Of a stretch of 64,000 bases of DNA, positions 59,820-64,000 are shown piece by piece (within the stretch, counting starts at the first letter, position 1; every line of letters begins with the position of its first letter). Position numbers and translations under genes: made by a program. The notes below the pieces were generated by a model. The model ran no database searches. It was not told the DNA's origin and saw only the letters and a list, made by a program, of their open reading frames with translations. The DNA is from Pedobacter psychrophilus (GTDB lineage: Bacteria; Bacteroidota; Bacteroidia; Sphingobacteriales; Sphingobacteriaceae), in contig NZ_LWHJ01000022.1 in NCBI RefSeq assembly GCF_001652725.1, forward strand, positions 558,001-622,000. The letters run 5' to 3'.

Positions 59820-62225
59820 ATGAAAAGAACAATCAGAAAAGTGACAGTTTTAGGTTCAGGAATTATGGGTTCTCGTATTGCCTGCCACTTTGCAAATATT
59901 GGTTTAGAGGTATTGCTTTTGGATATCGTTCCAAAAGAATTGAATGATAAAGAACAGGCGAAAGGTTTAACATTATCAAGCCCTTTAGTTAGAAATAGAA
60001 TCGTAAATGATGCTTTGGCTTTTGCAGCAAAATCTAATCCTTCTCCTGTTTACAATAAAGCGGTTTTAAACAAAATTAAAACTGGTAATTTTGAAGATAA
60101 CATGGCAGAAATTGCCACTTGCGATTGGACAATTGAAGTAGTAGTTGAAAACCTCAAAATCAAAAAAATAGTATATGATCAAGTAGAGCAGTTTAGAAAA
60201 CCCGGCACATTAATTACTTCTAATACATCTGGAATTCCAATTCACATGATGGCGGAAGGACGTTCAGAAGATTTTAAAAAACATTTCTGTGGAACACACT
60301 TCTTTAATCCACCAAGATATTTACGATTATTAGAGATTATCCCCACTCCAGAAACTGATAAAGAAGTTATAGGTTTCTTGATGCATTATGGAGATAAATT
60401 TTTAGGTAAAACCACTGTTTTATGTAAAGATACACCAGCATTCATCGCAAATCGAGTTGGAGTTTATTCTATCATGGCACTGTTGCACTTGGTAGAGAAA
60501 ATGGATTTAACGGTAGAAGAAGTTGATAAATTTACTGGTCCGGCTTTAGGGCGACCAAAATCTGCAACTTTCCGTACTACTGATGTGGTAGGTTTAGACA
60601 CCATGATTAACGTAGCTAACGGTTTAGCAGAAAACGTACCTAACGATGAGCAAAAAGAAGCGTTTGTTTTGCCTGATTACGTTAAAAAAATGCAAGAGAA
60701 TAAGTGGCTAGGCGATAAAACTGCACAGGGTTTCTATAAAAAAACAAAGGATAAAGATGGTAAAACGGAGATTTTAGCTTTAGACCTTAAAACGCTAGAA
60801 TATCGTACTCAAAATAAAGTAAAATCGGCAACGTTGGATGCCACAAAACCTATCGAAAACTTAAAAGATAGAATGAAAGTTTATGCTGCCGGAAAAGATA
60901 AAGCAGCCGAGTTTTTCAGAATTTCATTTTCAGGATTATTTGAATATGTGTCGAATCGAATACCAGAGATCTCAGATGAGCTTTATAGAATTGATGATGC
61001 CATGAGGGCTGGTTTTGGTTGGGAGCTTGGACCATTTGAAGTTTGGGATGCTTTGGATGTGAAAGAAGGCGTGGAGATGATGAAAGCAAGCGGAAAAACT
61101 CCTGCAAAATGGGTAACTGAAATGCTAGAAGCCGAAAATCAATCTTTTTATAAAATTGAAAACGGTAATAAAACTTATTACGATATTCCATCAAAATCTT
61201 ACAAAGCAATTCCAGGTCAGGATGCGTTTATTGTTTTAGATAACATTAGAGCTAATAAAACCATTTGGAAAAATGCAGGAACTACATTAACAGATTTAGG
61301 TGATGGCATTTTGAATTTAGAATTCCACACCAAAATGAACACCATTGGTGGCGAAGTTTTAGCTGGAATTAACAAAGCCATTGATATTGCCGAAAAAGAT
61401 TATAGAGGTTTAGTAATTGGAAATGATGGTGCAAATTTCTCTGCCGGCGCAAACGTTGGGATGATTTTTATGATGGCGGTTGAGCAAGAATGGGATGAAG
61501 TGAACTTGGCGATTAAAATGTTCCAAAATACATCCATGCGTTTACGTTATTCATCTATTCCGGTAGTTGTTGCTCCACATAACCTTACTTTGGGTGGCGG
61601 TTGCGAGTTTGCTTTACATGCCGATCACGTACAACTAAGTGCCGAAACTTATATGGGTTTAGTTGAGTTTGGAGTCGGTTTAATTCCCGGTGGTGGTGGG
61701 ACAAAGGAAATGACTTTAAGAGCATCTGATGAATTTGGTAATGAGCAAATTGAACAAAATGTATTAAAGGAGAAATTTCTGACCATCGGAATGGCAAAAG
61801 TTTCCACTTCCGGTTTAGAAGCTTATGATTTAGGTTATTTATTGAAAGATAAATTCTCCATTTCGATGAATAAAAGCAGGCTTATCGCTGATGCTAAAGA
61901 AAAAGCTTTAGAATTAGCCGACGCCGGATATACCCAGCCTGTAAGAAGAACAGATATCAAAGTATTGGGAAAATATGGTTTAGGAATGGTTTACGCCGGA
62001 GCTAATACCATGCGTTCTGGAAATTACATTTCAGACCATGATCAAAAAATATCTCAAAAATTAGGTTATGTAATGTGTGGTGGCGATTTATCTGCTCCAA
62101 CTTTGGTAACCGAACAATATTTATTGGATTTAGAAAGAGAGGCTTTTTTGAGTTTGTGTGGTGAGAAGAAGACGTTAGAGAGAATTCAGAGCATCATTAC
62201 TAAAGGGAAACCGTTGCGTAATTAG
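59820..62225 (+). CDS. 3-hydroxyacyl-CoA dehydrogenase / enoyl-CoA hydratase, FadN-like
   Basis: An 801-residue bifunctional beta-oxidation enzyme. The N-terminal NAD domain has VTVLGSGIMGSRIACHFANI and GTHFFNPPRYLRLLEIIP. The dehydrogenase C-terminal domains follow (about 200-470). The crotonase domain is at the C-terminal end (about 485-710, LTLGGGCEFALHADHVQLS and EFGVGLIPGGGGTKEM, with the Glu pair for hydration). This order is as in Bacillus FadN, the reverse of E. coli FadB. It hydrates and oxidises enoyl-CoA. A thiolase gene follows after an inserted repeat-flanked gene. Confidence 0.92.
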   Translation: MKRTIRKVTVLGSGIMGSRIACHFANIGLEVLLLDIVPKELNDKEQAKGLTLSSPLVRNRIVNDALAFAAKSNPSPVYNKAVLNKIKTGNFEDNMAEIATCDWTIEVVVENLKIKKIVYDQVEQFRKPGTLITSNTSGIPIHMMAEGRSEDFKKHFCGTHFFNPPRYLRLLEIIPTPETDKEVIGFLMHYGDKFLGKTTVLCKDTPAFIANRVGVYSIMALLHLVEKMDLTVEEVDKFTGPALGRPKSATFRTTDVVGLDTMINVANGLAENVPNDEQKEAFVLPDYVKKMQENKWLGDKTAQGFYKKTKDKDGKTEILALDLKTLEYRTQNKVKSATLDATKPIENLKDRMKVYAAGKDKAAEFFRISFSGLFEYVSNRIPEISDELYRIDDAMRAGFGWELGPFEVWDALDVKEGVEMMKASGKTPAKWVTEMLEAENQSFYKIENGNKTYYDIPSKSYKAIPGQDAFIVLDNIRANKTIWKNAGTTLTDLGDGILNLEFHTKMNTIGGEVLAGINKAIDIAEKDYRGLVIGNDGANFSAGANVGMIFMMAVEQEWDEVNLAIKMFQNTSMRLRYSSIPVVVAPHNLTLGGGCEFALHADHVQLSAETYMGLVEFGVGLIPGGGGTKEMTLRASDEFGNEQIEQNVLKEKFLTIGMAKVSTSGLEAYDLGYLLKDKFSISMNKSRLIADAKEKALELADAGYTQPVRRTDIKVLGKYGLGMVYAGANTMRSGNYISDHDQKISQKLGYVMCGGDLSAPTLVTEQYLLDLEREAFLSLCGEKKTLERIQSIITKGKPLRN

Positions 62226-62265
62226 TATTGCGATATGAGTATTGGGTATTGAGAGCTTTTCAAAC
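62224..62265. repeat. 42-nt direct repeat, left of the four-helix gene
   Basis: Starts AGTATTGCGATATGAG and ends AGCTTTTCAAAC. The right copy at 62649-62690 agrees in 35 of 42 positions by my count, in the same direction. The left copy begins inside the fadN-like stop codon region (stop at 62223-62225). Confidence 0.7.
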
Positions 62266-62288
62266 TTGATAAAAACAAGAATAAAAAT

Positions 62289-62642
62289 ATGCATAACGTC
62301 AAAGAACTAAAAATTTGGAATAAAGCAATGGATTTAGCAGTTCAAGTTTATCAACTATCTTCAAAATTTCCACCAGATGAAAGGTTTAACTTAATTTCTC
62401 AGGTAAGAAGATGTGCTGTTTCTATTCCTTCTAATATTTCAGAAGGAGCAGGGAGAAATACAAAAGGAGAATTTAAACAATTCCTTGGAATAGCCAATGG
62501 TTCATCTTATGAATTGCAAACTCAAATTATTATTGCAAATAAATTAAATTTTATTGATGAGAAATCTACAAATGAGATTTTAGAGGTCATCGATGAAATT
62601 CAAAAAATGAATTATAAACTTCAATTATCATTAAGTAAATAA
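62289..62642 (+). CDS. Four-helix bundle protein (S23/IVP, TIGR02436 type) in a repeat cassette
   Basis: A 117-residue helical protein starting MHNVKELKIWNKAMDLAVQVY. It has the family block RFNLISQVRRCAVSIPSNIS followed by EGAGRNTKGEFKQFLGIANG. It belongs to the four-helix-bundle family first met in 23S rRNA intervening sequences and related to the Avd accessory protein of diversity-generating retroelements. The cellular role is unknown. It lies between fadN-like and thiolase genes, flanked by 42-nt direct repeats and followed by inverted repeats, and probably entered the operon as a unit. No reverse transcriptase or rRNA is nearby. Confidence 0.85.
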   Translation: MHNVKELKIWNKAMDLAVQVYQLSSKFPPDERFNLISQVRRCAVSIPSNISEGAGRNTKGEFKQFLGIANGSSYELQTQIIIANKLNFIDEKSTNEILEVIDEIQKMNYKLQLSLSK

Positions 62643-62648
62643 ATTGAT

Positions 62649-62690
62649 AGTATTTAGATGTGAGTATTGCGTATTGAGAACTTATAAAAC
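62649..62690. repeat. 42-nt direct repeat, right of the four-helix gene
   Basis: Starts AGTATTTAGATGTGAG and ends ACTTATAAAAC. Contains GCGTATTGAG (62669-62678), whose complement CTCAATACGC recurs at 62730-62739 and 62817-62826. Confidence 0.7.
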
Positions 62691-62723
62691 GTTTGAAAAT
62701 AATTTCAAATGCAATAAATCATC

Positions 62724-62845
62724 TCATTACTCAATACGCCCTACTCAATACTAAAATAAAACCCTACTCAATACTAAAATAAAATTAAATAAGGACGTAA
62801 GCAAGTCATCTCAATACTCAATACGCCCTACTCAATACTAATAAG
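62724..62845. repeat. Array of inverted copies of the same repeat
   Basis: The unit CTCAATACGCCCTACTCAAT (followed by ACTAA) occurs at about 62730 and 62817, and a partial copy CTACTCAATACTAAAATAAA at about 62764. They are in inverted orientation to the direct repeats flanking the four-helix gene. The array ends 3 nt before the thiolase start, so the thiolase ribosome-binding region is built from repeat DNA. Confidence 0.65.
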
Positions 62846-62848
62846 AAT

Positions 62849-64000
62849 ATGGAAGCATACATCATAGCAGGATACAGAACAGCAGTTGGAAAAGCTCCAC
62901 GCGGAGTATTTCGTTTTACCAGAGCAGATGATTTGGCTGCAGAAGTAATTCGTGAATTGGTTGCGTCAGTTCCAAATTTGGATAAAGAGCAAATAGACGA
63001 TGTGATTGTCGGAAACGCTACACCAGAAGCGGAACAAGGTTTAAACATTGCCCGAATGGTTTCTTTAATGGGATTGGATACTGATAAAGTCCCAGGTGTT
63101 ACGGTAAATCGTTATTGTGCTTCAGGATTAGAAACCATCGCTACAGCAGTAGCAAAAATCAAAGCCGGTATGGCAGATTGCATTATTGCCGGTGGGGTAG
63201 AAGTAATGAGCGGAATGCCTTTTGGAGGATGGAAAATTGTTCCCAACCCAGAGGTGGCGATTAAAAATCCAGATTGGTATTGGGGCATGGGTTTAACTGC
63301 CGAAGCTGTTTCAAAAGAATATAATGTTAATCGAGAGGATCAAGATGAGTTTGCATTAAAATCTCATAAAAAAGCGATTGAAGCCATTAAAAATGGTCAT
63401 CTAAAAGATGGTGTTTTACCAATCACCGTTAAGGAAAATTACCTTGACGAGAACATGAAAAAGAAAACTCGCGAATATGTAGTTGATACAGATGAAGGTC
63501 CTAGAGCAGATACTTCAATATCGGCATTAGCCAAATTAAAACCTGTGTTTGCTGCTGACGGCTCTGTTACGGCAGGAAATTCTTCTCAAACATCAGACGG
63601 TGCAGCATTCGTTTTAGTAGTTTCAGAAAAAATGCTGAAGCAATTAAATGTGGAGCCAATTGCAAGATTAGTAAGCTATTCAGTTGCTGGCGTTCCACCA
63701 AGAATTATGGGAATTGGTCCAATCGAAGCAATTCCAAAAGCTTTAAAACAAGCCGATTTGAAATTGGAACAAATCGATTTGATTGAGCTAAATGAAGCTT
63801 TTGCATCACAATCTTTAGCAGTGATCAGAAAATTAGGTCTAGATACCGATAAAGTGAATGTAAACGGAGGTGCAATTGCACTTGGACATCCATTGGGTTG
63901 TACAGGAGCAAAACTTTCTGTTCAAATATTCAATGAATTAAAACGAAGAGATAAAAAATATGGCATGGTAACCATGTGCGTAGGCAGCGGACAAGGTGCA
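62849..64000 (+). CDS. Acetyl-CoA acyltransferase (thiolase), 3' end outside the window
   Basis: 384 residues are visible, with only a few missing at the C-terminus. The nucleophile Cys90 is in NRYCASGLETIATAV, and the C-terminal catalytic motifs GGAIALGHPLGCTGA and CVGSGQG are reached. This is a fatty-acid thiolase that cleaves 3-ketoacyl-CoA, the last step of beta-oxidation, and fits FadA next to the FadN-like protein. The ATG at 62849 is preferred, and its upstream 120 nt are repeat array, so its expression may differ from that of the fadN-like gene. Confidence 0.92.
   Translation, partial: MEAYIIAGYRTAVGKAPRGVFRFTRADDLAAEVIRELVASVPNLDKEQIDDVIVGNATPEAEQGLNIARMVSLMGLDTDKVPGVTVNRYCASGLETIATAVAKIKAGMADCIIAGGVEVMSGMPFGGWKIVPNPEVAIKNPDWYWGMGLTAEAVSKEYNVNREDQDEFALKSHKKAIEAIKNGHLKDGVLPITVKENYLDENMKKKTREYVVDTDEGPRADTSISALAKLKPVFAADGSVTAGNSSQTSDGAAFVLVVSEKMLKQLNVEPIARLVSYSVAGVPPRIMGIGPIEAIPKALKQADLKLEQIDLIELNEAFASQSLAVIRKLGLDTDKVNVNGGAIALGHPLGCTGAKLSVQIFNELKRRDKKYGMVTMCVGSGQGA

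Noticed and set aside
61585-61797. Antisense open frame opposite the crotonase domain of the fadN-like gene
   Set aside because: Composition is biased by the opposite strand's codons and no promoter or ribosome-binding site was seen.
62289-62642. Diversity-generating retroelement around the four-helix gene
   Set aside because: There is no reverse transcriptase gene, no template/variable repeat pair and no adenine-specific variation to see in the window.
62700-62845. CRISPR-like array upstream of the thiolase gene
   Set aside because: Repeat units are of unequal spacing, lack distinct spacers of constant length, and match the inverted and direct repeats around the four-helix gene. No cas genes are present.

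Overview
The window is AT-rich chromosomal DNA from a member of the Bacteroidota, most likely the Sphingobacteriaceae (Pedobacter-like). The evidence is a type IX secretion component (PorZ), the gliding protein GldC, cargo proteins with type IX C-terminal sorting domains, DUF5606 and DUF1599 proteins, promoters of the TAnnTTTG type, and several families of short dispersed intergenic repeats. I identified no rRNA, tRNA, CRISPR array, prophage or integrative element. The genus is inference.

Layout. 1-5.2 kb: recO (cut by the window edge), porZ, an MMPL/RND exporter and a small membrane protein. 5.2-7.6 kb: a frameshifted gene of the Bacteroidota family labelled 'asparagine synthetase B', then a cyclophilin and a DUF5606 gene. 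7.6-14.5 kb: pbpC, an unknown envelope protein, hscA-like and pyrC, separated by repeat-rich gaps. 14.7-20.5 kb: a DEAD-box helicase, gldC, a REP-associated tyrosine transposase (RAYT) lying exactly between two mirror-image palindromes, ccmBCD and a glutamate-type dehydrogenase. 20.7-24.3 kb: lysC-lysA-glycosyltransferase. 24.3-32.8 kb: a ParE-type toxin-antitoxin pair, small and unknown genes, glutaryl-CoA dehydrogenase, folB, an RlpA-like protein, msrB, a VOC protein, an unknown lipoprotein and an M61 peptidase. 32.9-38.9 kb: a MarR-RND-TolC efflux operon with a strong palindromic operator. 39-44.7 kb: a response regulator, an N-acetylglucosamine kinase-like protein, a large secreted S8 protease and a PyrR-like phosphoribosyltransferase. 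44.8-52 kb: aroK, DASH cryptochrome, a DppB-like permease, DoxX, DUF1599, then divergently folP, cdaA and a phosphoesterase. 52-59.2 kb: a six-gene minus-strand signalling operon (two hybrid histidine kinases, a frameshifted response regulator, CheR, CheB and a response regulator). 59.3-64 kb: a MarR-controlled fatty acid beta-oxidation operon (fadN-like, thiolase) interrupted by a four-helix-bundle gene embedded in short repeats.

The most notable structures are the RAYT/REP unit at about 16.7-17.3 kb, with a solo REP copy at 27.9 kb, and the four-helix-bundle cassette at 62.2-62.85 kb, flanked by 42-nt direct repeats with inverted copies downstream. Others are a repeat-like insertion read through in frame inside lysA, and two genes carrying single-base frameshifts with otherwise intact reading frames. 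A dispersed element of about 100 bp occurs twice, in opposite orientations. Two palindromic operators stand in front of MarR genes.

Functional themes are envelope biogenesis and secretion (PorZ, GldC, PbpC, MMPL, RND efflux), lysine/diaminopimelate, folate and pyrimidine metabolism, cytochrome c maturation, second messenger synthesis (c-di-AMP), two-component signalling and fatty acid degradation.
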